64,000 nt of DNA from Chromera velia (lineage: Eukaryota > Sar > Chromeraceae). Under the pieces are notes generated by a model. That model was not told the DNA's origin. It made no database searches and saw only the letters and a program-made list of their open reading frames with translations. The stretch is taken from positions 14,260 through 78,259 of the forward strand of contig JAHBMJ010004597.1 in assembly GCA_018398765.1 (NCBI GenBank), written 5' to 3'. Of this stretch, positions 21,181-32,833 are shown in pieces (positions within the stretch are counted from its first letter, which is position 1; every line of letters starts with the position of its first letter). Both the position numbers and the translations under genes were made by a program.

Positions 21181-23767
21181 CTGGCTTATGTGCCTTCGGT
21201 GGTGCCTCCCTAAGTGCCTACATGTTTGTGTGCCCCGGCAAGCATACCACTGTCATCGTCGGGGGGGGATACATATATACACATACATACACACATACAC
21301 ATGCAGAGCGGGAGGAACACAGACACACACCAACACAGAGCCAAGAGAGTGGGGCATAGAGAGAGGAAGAAAGAGAGAAAGAAGGATGTAGAATGAAGAA
21401 GGGAAGTATTTCGAAGGAAAGAAAGAAGGAAGGAAGGAAGGAAGGAAGGGAGCAAGGAAACCCACCTATTATGCCAGCGAGCCGGGCGAAGCTCTGCCAA
21501 AACGGTACTCCAGATACCGGGTGCTCATACTGTTGATCCCCTCTTTCCGAGCCCAAGCCTCCATCTCTCCTGGACAGAAGATAGAAGAGCGAAACTAGAA
21601 GGAGCAAAGGGTACGGAGGTAGGCGAAAATCGCCCCGTGCATATGCACAATACGGCCACCTACAGACACTCCTCAGTAGATAACTATAAAAAATATGCCA
21701 GAGCATATTGTAGATAAAGTTTTGGGAGTGTTTGGTTTGCTTTCTTTACGAAATTTATAGGAGACGGCTGGAGACGGCACGTCTCTCTCACTTAACTACA
21801 AACTTCGATCGCCTTCTTTTTCTTACTTTCCTTATGTTTCCGTTGACCATGTGCCTGTAGGTTATTTACTGTCATCCTCACTGCCTGCCAGAAGAGGACG
21901 TTGTAGTTGAGGGCGGCAGTAAGTCAATGGAGACGGCGCAAAACCTACGGTCCTGCACTCCTAGTAGTTCTTACTAACCCTAGGTTAGATATAGGTACAG
22001 ACTACTAAGTCTACTGTCAATCTAGCCTCTAAAAACGCTTGTTTTAAGCTTTTTACAACATGTTGATTCAAGTTCCTAGGAGTTCCTTATACTTAGATGA
22101 GAGATTGATGTTTGTTTCTGACAATAAAGTCATGTCCGAGCTTTTAGTTCTCACGTTGACTAAAAAGCCTAGGAACCGCCTTTTAGGAACTATGAAGGAA
22201 CCGGAAGGAACCACCAAGAACCAATAAGAACTGACATTTCTCTGTAAAAAAATGTATTTGAAAGAGGCTGTAGATGAGTTTACAACTAATTAAATGCAGA
22301 CACAAGTTGTGCCAGCTTGTGCTAGCTTGCTCCCATCCACAAATACGCTTCCATCGACCCTCTTTGCCCCCCCCCGGAAAATGGCTTCCCTCTTGCCCAG
22401 TCTAAAGAAGCAAGCAACACTAGTATCACTTAAGCACCAGGAGCGTCTCAGGCCAATTGAGGGACTGAATTCTTTGTAGTTCCTCAAGCAGTTTTTAGTA
22501 ACTTCCTACATAGTTCTTTGGTTCTCATACGGTTCCTACTGGTTTTTTAGGGTTCTTCCATGGATTTTAAGGTTCCTGTTTGACTTCCTACTAAAATTTC
22601 TAGCAATTTTAGTATTTATATACTTAATTTAGGTCCTTTGTGATTCTTGTAGCAGCCTCGGTTCAGAGTGGTCAGGAACCGTATTTTAGGAACTTAGGAA
22701 CTAAAACGCTGGACACCTACTTTTTAGGAATCAGTCAAGAACCAAGCTGAGAGCTAGTGGGAACCGGTCAAGAACCAAGCTAAAACATGTCACAATAGAC
22801 TTTTCAGACATTATTTTATGTTCTATTTGATCAATTTTCTTTTAGACAGAATCTGTTTATCACTTTTGATACTCGAAACCAAGTAGGCATTACTATGGGC
22901 CGCACACAGTGCAGCCCCATAGTGCAAAACGAACCTTCGTTTTGCTCAGAGGTCTGGCTGCCGCCGCAAAACACCCCGGGGTTGCCTGATTTAGGCTTGA
23001 GAGCGCTCAGCACCGCCGCCAAAAAAGATAGAGGTTCCAAATAGGATAGGGGGGGTGATAGTAGTACTGTGAATAAGGACCCTAATGCTAGCCCTAATGA
23101 TACTTTACACTAGACTTTACATTCAGTCTAACAAATTCAGGTCATAATAGCAACGTTTGAATATATAAAGCGAGAGCTCTGGGAGATGGAACGTCTGACG
23201 GACCCTGAGACAATGTCATTCCAGGTCTTCACTTTTGAATGATGGAGGGCACATGGCGGTACAAATTAAAGAAATACGCAATATAAAACACTGGCTATCA
23301 TCTATGCTACATACTAATCTGTCAACCACCTAGTGAAAGGTGACAGCCAGTCACCATCATAGTGATAGCAAAACAAACAGCCAGTGCAACATCAAGAAAG
23401 AAAGAAGCTCTGACACAGAGAGACAGAAACAGATACGATATATGCGGATCATGTATACATGTGGATCATGGACGACTTCAATCATGCTGCATGTCTGATC
23501 AAGATTGATCTAGGGATGGATCGGACAGCTGTGAGTAAAAGGATGGATCGAGTATGGATCGAGCAGCATCGAAGAAATTGAGGCAGAGATGGAGGGGGAT
23601 TCGGTAAGACAGAGGACGGCAAAGATGAGGCGAAGCGACAAAAGGTGATGAAAGAAAGACGAGGACAAACAAACAAAAGAGGCGGGCTTTTCGGCCCCAA
23701 AGTCCGAGGCTTAGAGAACGGCCACGAACTCGTAATCTTAAATCACATTCTTGACCAAGAATGTGTC
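21181..23767. other. AT-rich repeat-derived DNA without a recognisable gene
   Basis: Includes a (GGAA)n run (21418-21450), a stretch rich in a degenerate AGGAACC motif in both orientations (about 21960-22790, with GTCAAGAACCAAGCT repeated near 22732 and 22767), and a small GC-rich island at 22890-23040 holding a 10-bp-arm hairpin. It looks like degraded mobile-element DNA; no family could be named. Confidence 0.5.
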
Positions 23768-23773
23768 CTAAGA

Positions 23774-24610
23774 TGGGAAAATGCTGTTGACAATCTTTCT
23801 CTTCGTCTCATTGGTGTCAGAGTCTGCCTCATCCATGATGCCGCCTTTTGCACCATCGTACTTCCATATCACTTTCGGCTTTTTCTCCTTCTTAACGCCG
23901 AGAATGGTGATGTCAAACAAAACATCTTCAAACTCCTTGAAGCAATGCTTGATGCTGAAACGCATCCCGGCGGTGACGGTGGTCATGAACTCAGAAACGG
24001 TGGTAAAATCGAGGTTGAACTCGTCCTCATTCGTCCTCCTCATCTTCTTCGTCATTGTCGTTCTCATCAAAACTGTCTCTGATGATCTGTTTTTCCGACT
24101 CGGCGTTCTGAGCATCGTCGTCGTTGTCATCTTCACCGTCTTCGTCGTCCTCGATGTCCCTCTCCCTAACCGGAGGCCTGATCGGAGAGAGAGGAAGGCT
24201 AGGAGGAAGAGGGGGNGGGGGGGGGGGGGGGGAAATAAGTCTTAGAGACGGAAAGAGAAACAACCCAGACTAGAAAACAGATCAAGAACAAAAGGCTAGA
24301 GGATACTAGAGACAAAGAGGCTACAAAGAGGGGAAAAGAGACTGTCATAGTGAGGTTTTTAAGGAAGAAACATTCGGAAGCCATACAGACAAGGGAGTGC
24401 AAAGGAACTGACTTCACGTGGATACACGTAGAGAGCAGAAGGCAGATGATCGTGGACAAAGTTGCCGAAGTTCCACGTCCCCTTGTCAATCGACCTGAAG
24501 ATGGTGATTGCCGAATGCATGCACGAGCAGCGAAAATGAACGAACACCTGGATGGCCGTGACTGAGACAACAGTCATACTGTCCACGATTCCGGTCACGT
24601 TCTGCACACT
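23774..24610 (-). pseudogene. Unassigned coding remnant, minus strand
   Basis: Two minus-strand frames look protein-like but carry no family signature. The segment near 24027-24190 is acidic (RERDIEDDEDGEDDNDDD and onwards). A second frame, running to 23768, reads FNLDFTTVSEFMTTVTAGM then KHCFKEFEDVLFDITILGV and PKVIWKYDGAKGGIMDEADS. The two frames overlap around 24027-24060, suggesting a frameshift or a missed splice. A further open segment at 24607-24359 reads NVTGIVDSMTVVSVTAIQVF onwards. An ambiguous base (24216) in a G run interrupts the locus, so assembly error is possible. It may be a host gene or a mobile-element gene. Confidence 0.3.
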
Positions 24611-25606
24611 GACAGGAACTAGGACAAGAATGGAGTTAAAGGCAATTCCTTTGAGGCGATCTCTGCACGCAAGGGTGGGAAGACAAAGGAGCGCAAAGGA
24701 GACAGATCATGAGAGTCTGTATGCATATATAAGAGACAGACTAGGAGACAGAGTTCATAACTTAGAGGCTCAACAGCCCTGTAAAGACTACGAGCCCGCT
24801 GCTTGACCTTGTTGAAGCTGCGTCAGATGTCGGGAATATGCTTTTCGATCTTCTAAAGGGCGATCAACCTTCTTTTTTTCAATTCCTGGTGGTCATGTTG
24901 ATTCTTTTTCCTCTTCAGTTCAGATTTCTGCTCTTGTATCTTGTCGAAACTGAACATCAGACAGTCTATCAGCAGTTTGTAGTTGTGGTGCCCAGGGGAA
25001 AGAAGGGTTGGGTATCGAGAAGCGAGAGCCTTCCCATTGTTGAGATAATAAGTTAAACGGTGCCGATCATCTTAGCGCCACCCTTCGTAGTTGTGAAACA
25101 AATATGAAGTTGGACAGGTGAACCCGTCCGGCGTGCCTCCGCACAGATTTCCTCGTGGTTAGACAGACCATGGACGTCGGGTGTGAAACCTGTTTTAACA
25201 CGGCTCTCAGAAGCAGTCGCAGCTGATTTTGCATACAAGTTTTGGAAATGGCACATTGTTCTAAAAGAAGGGAGAGCATGCCCAGTGCGTGAGATACCAG
25301 AAGGGTTGGGGGGGCGAACGAGGTGCCGTTTTGTCACGAGAGGAATAGAAGTGGGAGGAGCGTTAAACGTCTTTGTAATGCTCATGATCATTTTATGGAC
25401 CATTGAACTATCCATTTGTATTTTATTTTGGATCATTGCCTCCTAGATGTTAGAGTTTTTTTTCCAAAATTGTCGGTTTTATAATTCTCATTTTTCAGTG
25501 GCATTGGCGTGGAATGAAGAAAAAAAAAAAGTTTAACAACAGGGTACGCAAGCTTTTTTTGGACCGACGTCTTTTCGATGACCGCTGCATTCAGAACACC
25601 GCATAG
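24611..25606. other. AT-rich DNA, no supported gene
   Basis: Open frames on both strands near 25053-25446 have some protein-like character, but neither carries a recognisable motif or clear splice context. Nothing else was seen. Confidence 0.4.
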
Positions 25607-26338
25607 GTGTGGAGTGACCAAGATGTGCCTCATTGGGCAGCCCTGCCGATTAAGGTTGAGACAAAGATTCGGCAAGTAGAGGATGCATACAAGCAAGCCT
25701 TAGGGGTTATCATGGCAGCGGAATTACTGCATAAAGTTGATCTACTAGAAGTTGATCCCGAGTGGTTTTTTCCTGCCAGTCGAGGAAGTGTTGCCGAACA
25801 GGCGTTTTCTTTGCAGAAGAAAGTGGATTGGCTAGAGCAGCTTGGATTGAAAGAAATTGATTTTGGGGAGTTGGCGAAAGAAATTGAGGCAGAGATGGAG
25901 GCTAGAGATGGAGAAGGATCTAGAGGGGGATTCCAGTGGGAGAGAGGAGCCTCAGAGCGGAGAAGAGACCAAAAAGTCAGAGCAGACTGATAAAAAAGAA
26001 GTAGCTAAGCTGCTCCAAAGGGCTGATGACAGCCTATTTGAATTAAATGAATGGAATGCACCTTCTGACTTTGCAGCTAATGTTGCCACTTCTTCTGCCA
26101 GCGGTAGGAGGAATGTAGTTGCTATGAAGAGTTGGCACAGGGTCACTGATCCGCGGAAAGACGATGGGATCGAGATGGATATTTGTTATTTTTTTAATTG
26201 CTTCTTATATAAAGGAGCAAGCAGAGATGAAGAACGACAAAGCCTTTAAAATGTCAAAAAGGACACGTTTGATCCGTATGCAAGCAACTGGAGAGGTGAT
26301 TAGAGGGAAAGGGGGGGCGCCACCTGAAAAGAAAAGCT
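25607..26338 (+). pseudogene. Unassigned coding remnant, plus strand
   Basis: A long open frame reads VPHWAALPIKVETKIRQVED, then AYKQALGVIMAAELLHKVDL and KKVDWLEQLGLKEIDFGELA, a helical, charged protein texture. It continues in another frame from about 25857 (EVAKLLQRADDSLFELNEWN, then NAPSDFAANVATSS and MKSWHRVTDPRKDDG). A third segment ends MSKRTRLIRMQATGEVIRGK... with a stop near 26338. The frame changes imply decay or missed introns. No transposase, integrase or reverse transcriptase motif is visible. Its setting in element-derived DNA suggests a mobile-element accessory gene, but that is inference. Confidence 0.35.
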
Positions 26339-27372
26339 GACAGTGTACCAAATAATTAATTCATTTACTAATTCGTAGAAATGACTAATTCATAGTCTAT
26401 CTATAATCTAGTTTATAATGAAATAGCTATAAGGGTAGCTATATAGTGAAAGCTAAGGCGGTAGAGAATGGGTTGAATACTAGAGGTAAAAGCTTAGGTT
26501 GAATGATTTAAAAAAAAAATTAAAAATTCAAAACCCCTTTTATTTTTTTTTTTGAGTGCATACCCTAGCTTATCTATCCCTTGATCCACACTGCTTTAGG
26601 TCTTCCTTTCTAGTGTGGTGCTGTCTGACTGCTTCCTTTAGGCTTATATAGGAATTTTAAGCTCAAAATCATACGCCCCCCTTCGCTAAGACAGCTTTCC
26701 ACAGCCGTTTGTGAGCATAGCTCCAATTCGGTCTCCTTGAGCTTTGCCGTCTCCTTTTGTTCTCTATGTCCTTACACTTAAACTGCTCTGAGTCAGCTCT
26801 TTTCAATCCTAGACGTCCTCCCTTCCCTCTTTGCTACGAGATGTGGGGAGATTGTGGTGAGCATTGGTGTTCGTTTTTCCCCTCTCAGCAGTTCGAGAGA
26901 TTATTTGTCCCCTCTGTCTCGGTTGCCGTCTCCTTCATGATCTTGTGTTGCTTGTGTCTCTTAATTCCTCCCACCGCCTCCCACTAGATAGAGACCGTTC
27001 CAATGTCCGCATATGCAATGATTAGAGTCTTTACTTGATGGTGGAAGTCTAGATAGGGAACTGAAGCGAGAAATGGCTTGTTGTTGACCCGAGCGCTTTT
27101 ATCACAGCGTTGTTTGTCTCCATTTGTGACTGCATGACGTCTCTTTGTCTCCTTTCCCATCAGTCAGTGTTGTTCTCGGCCGTGTTGCCCTTGTTTACCT
27201 TCTTGTTGGTTGGATGGCAAGCGTTTTTATTTTTTTCTTTCATTTTGGATGAAACAAAGGTTGTTTCTGCTTCGTATTTCAGGTCTCTCTGATATTGGAG
27301 ACATCACTCACCAATACTCACCATCGCAGACTTCGTTAGTCTTTTTGTGTGGCGATTTCCCTCCCTTGCCCC
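26339..27372. other. AT-rich intergenic DNA
   Basis: Contains A- and T-homopolymer runs (about 26508-26555) and scattered short ORFs without recognisable content. Confidence 0.5.
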
Positions 27373-27858
27373 TTAGTGGTCCTCCGGGGCTTCGCTGCTT
27401 CCATATGACGTTTTAAAGTTTGTTGGTTGCACTTTGGTTTGCGTTCTACTGGATGGACCTCTGTTCAATTCCCATTTATCAGGCTTGGCCGGCAGCGTGT
27501 GAATGCTTGGCCGGCAGCGTGTAACGGATAGAGACGGCACAGTATGATCAGTCAGTTGCCGTCCGAGTCGTTGTTTATCAACGACAAGTGTCATTACTTT
27601 GTACATATTCGATCTACTTGCAGAGGTGTTTTTAAAGGAAACGTTGGGCATGATGATTGACGGGTCAGTTGGTCTGCTGTTGATGTTCGGTGACATCTGT
27701 TGTTTTTCCTTTTTCTTTTCCATATACTGATATACACTAAGTCTCTTTCTGCTTTTTGTGCATTGTTTGCTGAGTTTATGTTTCTTACGCTTTGATTGCA
27801 CCTTCTGAGACTCAGTTTTATTATAACCGGTTGGGTCGGTCAGGCAGATCGTAGCCAT
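27373..27858 (-). CDS. Hypothetical 161-aa ORF, uncertain
   Basis: An uninterrupted minus-strand ORF from ATG at 27858. It is basic in its first third (SQKVQSKRKKHKLSKQCTKS) and Ser/Pro/Thr-rich afterwards. It overlaps a direct duplication of GCTTGGCCGGCAGCGTGT (about 27482-27526). No domain is recognisable and there is no splice or codon evidence; it could be chance. Confidence 0.2.
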   Translation of the reverse strand: MATICLTDPTGYNKTESQKVQSKRKKHKLSKQCTKSRKRLSVYQYMEKKKEKQQMSPNINSRPTDPSIIMPNVSFKNTSASRSNMYKVMTLVVDKQRLGRQLTDHTVPSLSVTRCRPSIHTLPAKPDKWELNRGPSSRTQTKVQPTNFKTSYGSSEAPEDH

Positions 27859-28631
27859 TGCCGTCTCCTGCCGCCCTAGTGAGATGGTCGCGAAGGCCCA
27901 GAAAACCTACGTCTCTACCTCCATCATAGTCTTACCATCCTAATTTTATGCTGTACACTCTTTTCTCTGATTATTGCCGTGGTACAGGTCCTATTACACC
28001 CTTGTCAATATATTGCTTCTTGGTCAGTTTGCCGTGCTGGTGCTGTTCGATGAGGGTGGCCAATCCACATCTATCAGCTTAACTGAGACAGTAATAGGAG
28101 AGAGAGAATAGTAAGGTCCTTAAGATTTTAGTGAGAACTATATATGAGGAAGAAGACAAAAGGAGATAAGAAGAAAGAACAGTGGACGGAAATAGATAGA
28201 GTTTTGAGGACTAGGAAGAAATGGAGACTACGGAGAACTTCCGAGCGGAAGCAAAAAGTATAAGGCGACTCTACCTTAGCGAGGATGACCGGAAGATACG
28301 TTTGGTACTGTCTTTTCATTTGCTTTCTCCTATTGTTGCATGATCATCATATACAAGATTTCTTTTTTTTGTATTTCTTTTGGCGGTTTCCTGTTTTTTA
28401 AACTCTTTGTTCTGTCTTTTATGATGTCGAATGCGCTTTAGTCTTCTGAGACCAAAGATACTGAGAAACCATATATTTAATCAGTTCGTTTCTGGTACGT
28501 CCTAGTGCAGGACTCCTGGATACTCCACACATGCAATACAGCACTCTGCATAACCCGAACGTGCAGCCAGACTTGTGCTCCTGAAACTTTGACCCCAAAC
28601 TATACAACGTATGCTGACAGTCGCACTGAAG
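27859..28631. other. Intergenic DNA
   Basis: No gene seen; AT-rich with short degenerate ORFs only. Confidence 0.5.
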
Positions 28632-29090
28632 TGAGTGAGTGAGTGAGTATAATAATATGCGTCTGTGCATGTGTACGTGCGTGCGTAAGTGAGTGAATGA
28701 GTGAGTGAGTGAGTGAGTGAGTGAGTGAGAGAGTGAGAGTGAGTGAGTGTGTGAGACTCGGTATGTGTGAGAGAGAGAGAGTGAGTGAGTGGATGAGTGA
28801 GTGAGTGAAAGAGTGAGTGAGTGAGTGAGTGAGTGAGTGAGTGAAAGAGTGAGTGAGTGAGTGAGTGAGTAGTGAGTGAAAGAGTGAGTAAGTGAGTGAG
28901 TGAGTAAGTTAGTGAGAGAGTGAGTGAGTGAAAGAGTGAGTGAGTAAGTGCAAGACTAAGTGAGTGAGTGAATGAGTGAGTGAGAGAGAAAGTGATTGAG
29001 TGAGTGAGTGAGTGAGTGAGTTGAGTGACTGAGTGAGTGAATGAGTGAGTGATTGTCGAGTGAGTGAAAGAGTGGGAGAGTGAATGACTG
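28632..29090. repeat. (GTGA)n tetranucleotide array, ~460 bp
   Basis: An imperfect array of GTGA/GAGT units with occasional AAAG and GAGA variants. The complementary poly-Ser/Leu/Thr ORF is a repeat artefact. Confidence 0.95.
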
Positions 29091-29100
29091 ACTCAGCCAT

Positions 29101-29666
29101 AAAAAATTGTCTCTAACAAACAAATCTCTACTTTAATTCTTTGAAGGAAGCTTAGGCACTGTATGGGAGAGTTTGATAGTAAGTCTGACTGTCCAAGGGA
29201 TTAACGTTATGACCAAAGAACGGTGCATGGCTGGCAGTGCGGTGAATCGCATGGCTCATGAGTGGCATTTTGATAAGGCTGCTGAGTGTCTTTCCTTTCT
29301 TTCTGATCGAATTACTGCATGCGAGGAGGCCTGCCTTCCTATCATTCTGTTTCATGTTTATCTCTTTTTCTCTTTCACATTTATATGTTTTTCTTTTTTT
29401 TGGCTACGACTGAATGTGCTTGCCTCTTGTGTCTATCAGATAAACAAAGAATAGCAAGAAGCAGTTTTTGATTGAAAAAAGATACACAGCCTTCATCTTC
29501 ATCTTCTTCATGATGACAATTAATACAAACAGATGGCCGAGTTCCTTGCTGCAAACATAGAGAGAACATCAAAGAGGTCTGCTGAACAGATACATAATTT
29601 GGGCACTGGAGAAAACTCTAAGCAGATCACACAGAGCGATGTGGTTTCAGAGACAAACACTTCCTT
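29101..29666. other. Intergenic DNA with a weak ORF fragment
   Basis: The + frame at 29200-29340 reads GINVMTKERCMAGSAVNRMA then HEWHFDKAAECLSFLSDRIT, which is protein-like, but then runs into a Phe-rich low-complexity tail. Family unknown; probably a degraded mobile-element or gene fragment. Confidence 0.35.
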
Positions 29667-30215
29667 CCCAGGCTGCACTTATAGAATTTTACCTGTATAA
29701 ATTTACCTTTTATATAAAATTGTGTGTATAATTTAAGACCCGTAGAAATTTATGCGTATAATAAAATTTTTGAATGCGTATAATTTTTTTAGAACATGTA
29801 GAATTCTATGCATTTTTTGGAAAAAGACCCGTATAAATCAATATTTTTCTTATTTAATTTTCAAAACAGCCATATAATTTCATTTGTTTTGAATTATATT
29901 GAATTATATATAAACTCATATATAATTATACACATCGTCAAATTATATACGTATAATTTTGAAAAAGATTCAATATAATTCAAAATAAATGAAATTATAC
30001 GGCTGTTTTAAAAATTAAATAAGAAAAATGCTGATTTATACGGTTTTTTTTTTCAAAAAATGCATAGAATTCTACATGTCCCCCAAAAAATATACGCATT
30101 CAAATTGCATTAATTTTATTATATACGCATAAATTTCTATGGGTATTAAATTATACACACAATTTTATATAAATGGCAAATTTATACAGGTAAAATTCTA
30201 TAAGTGCGGCCTGGG
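29667..30215. mobile_element. 549-bp foldback (palindromic) MITE-like element
   Basis: Starts CCCAGGCTGCACTTATAG and ends with its reverse complement, with one mismatch in the first 18 bases. Complementarity continues inward for over 200 bp per arm to an AT-rich centre near 29940. The arms hold repeated GTATAA/AATTT motifs. There is no ORF. No clear target-site duplication was identified at these ends, so the superfamily is not assigned. Confidence 0.75.
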
Positions 30216-31919
30216 TTATATACCTTGCATCGATAAGATTTGTGGGGTAAAAGTTTGATAACCCCCTACTCAGCCTGGATCTGATTCGATTCGCATGCAT
30301 GGGGTGAGATGTCGGAGGATCTGCAAAAGCTGTAGAGGCAGGTGAACAAACTGCAGGTGTAGGTGCAACAGCTGCAGATATAACTCCTCGGCAGCAGCAC
30401 CAACAACAGCAGCAGCACCAACAACAGCAGTAGTAACAGCAGCAGCAGAAATTTCAATGGTACACATCTGGGCACACTTATGTATGAATGCGTATGTAGG
30501 TGCATGGAGATTGAAAAGGTGGAGATATAGTAACAACAACACTTGAAATATGACATTGTGTGGAAAAAACTTGGATATCTGTTCAGTTAATGTCTGTATG
30601 AATCCGTGAAGCAGTGTACGAAAGAGTTGAGACTATTTATGTAACTGTGTTTGTGACTGTGTATTCTTTTTGTGCATATGTCTATAAAGAGAACAGAGCG
30701 ACCAGGAGCTGCATGCAAGTCAAGCAACAGCATACAGGAGCCCTTCATGTTATTATGTCTTCTTTAATTATTGGTCACACACCCTACTGTATGCAATCGT
30801 CCCTCCAGAGTCCAGAGCTGCAACAGTAACATCCAGAGTAACATTATCCAGAGCAATCACAATAGCAGTCACAAGTTGGTATACAGTATATAAGTGTATT
30901 ATATACAGCTAGAGCTGCCAGGGTATTGGACGTCACTTAGATTTTGAGGATATTAAGGGTTTAGATATCTAAGTTGAGGATGTTTCTTGCTTGATCCTAA
31001 TGTTAGTCTCTCTGTGCAGTTGGTGTGGCATGAATACATGCTTAAAGTTTCTTTGATGTCGTACTCTTTCCTGTGATAGGCATGTTTTTTCCCTTTACTT
31101 CCGTTTTCTCTGTACCGGCCGTGACGTATATATGCATACACCTGAATTATATTCACGGGCCCCTCGATTTTCTTTCCCTCTCAGACTGCATGTATTTCTT
31201 AATTCCCATCAGGAAATCCGATGCATGCAGAGCTTGCCTGTGGATGCCGGTGGTCTCTGGGGTCCGGTCCCGTCATCTTCTTTTGAAGGTGAGCTTCGAT
31301 CTGCCGAGCTGCCTCTGTTATATCACTGAAAAAAGAAATCATCGAGGGCCGGTCCGGGAGTTTCAGTCTCAACAGAGACCCCAGCGTCAACCGAGAATCG
31401 ATGCATTGCCAGCCATGATTGCAGAGGAGGTCGCGGGGGAATATGCAGAGCAGGGACAGATGCAGGAATCTTAGGCTGTCCCGGGTCCTAGCCTGGGTCA
31501 AACAACTGCCACCCTCCTTTCTATTAAAATACGGAGGACAGGCTCAAGTCCTTTATCACAGGGATTCTTTAGGACTCCGGACCCACATTATTTTGGCATT
31601 CCTCCATTCTGTTCCCCTTCTACCCAGCACGCGCTTCCTCCAGCCCTGTGGAAACCTAGCCGACAGCATACACCACTGATGCTGCCACGCTGAGCTTCAT
31701 CCCTCTTCCCTCTCTGAGACCGCCTCCTCCTTTCTCTTCTATTGACACGGGCAGGAAAGACTGGTCTGATAGAGTTGCCTCCTGCCTCAAACAAGCTGGC
31801 GATTTCGTTTTCATGTATCTCTAATGTGCTCTAGTGGGCTTTAGTGCTCATTATACAGGCTATCTTGGTTGTCTTTGCCGAATAAAACCCTCCTAAGAAG
31901 CTCCGTATTGTCAACATGC
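30216..31919. other. Intergenic DNA with a CAG/CAA-rich tract
   Basis: A CAG/CAA/GTAG trinucleotide-rich stretch lies at about 30390-30452. A protein-like + frame ends near 31474 (MIAEEVAGEYAEQGQMQES) but has no recognisable domain. Otherwise AT-rich. Confidence 0.4.
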
Positions 31920-32475
31920 ATCAAGACTTCCTTTAGAGGCGCCTCTCAAGTTCCATCCCAGAAGTTTGTCGCCTCATTATTGAGGAGTTTAACCTAAACC
32001 CAGAGCTTCCGGATGAGCTAAAACCCATTTGTTTCAAGTTATTCTCCAATGAGGTGACTATATACCTCCTTTTTCTCCTTCTGCAGGGGAATGATACATG
32101 GATCCGCAGCCCGGAATGTGTTACATAGTTCTGTCGATAGCGGTACAGGATTGCTGTTAACATCTGTTGGTGTAAAAGCCTGTTAGAAGGGGTGATGGAT
32201 GGACTACCGCCAGCTCTGCAGGATTCTTGGACCCAGAACTTCACCATCCAGACCATTGTTATGGGGGCCATTGCCGACAAGGATTTCCTTTTAGGTATCA
32301 GACTGCTACTGATAGACATAGTGGTAACGAGGCTCGCCTCGGTCACCAAGAAAATTTTACTTCGGTACTATAACCGTCACGACCTCAGTTCAGAGAACGT
32401 GAGGACTTTCAAACTTATTCATATAAAAATTAATTTCAAATGTTGGTGTTTAAACAGTCAAAACAAAAAATAAAG
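31920..32475 (+). pseudogene. Unassigned coding remnant
   Basis: A + frame near 31942-32075 reads IPEVCRLIIEEFNLNPELPD then ELKPICFKLFSNEV. A later frame from about 32180 reads LLEGVMDGLPPALQDSWTQN then TIQTIVMGAIADKDFLLG. The first frame is closed before the second opens. Texture is protein-like but no family is recognised. It precedes the LINE remnant and could belong to its 5' portion or to an unrelated gene. Confidence 0.3.
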
Positions 32476-32833
32476 TTAAAAACAATTAAATTGTTAGCTT
32501 AAAAATCAATGCATGAAATCATATAGGCTTGTCCTATACACCACGTCTATATTAGGGAAAAATCGAGGAAAAAACACTAAAATAGATGACTCGGATGAAT
32601 CATTGATGATTAACTTTATGAATAGCGATATCTTGATATAGCATAGCATAGTATAAGATCGATGTTTCGAACACAGCAGGAAGGCGTAGCGCAGAACGAT
32701 TCTAAATGAATCAATCAATCTAGTAGCAATCAATCAATCAATTAATAAATTAATCAATCAGTACTTACTACTTAGTCTTAGTATATTTTTAACTATTTTA
32801 GTATGCTATATACATTTATATAATTAAGATGCA

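Noticed and set aside
28632-29090. CRISPR-like regular repetition
   Set aside because: A simple 4-bp satellite without spacers, in a eukaryotic genome.
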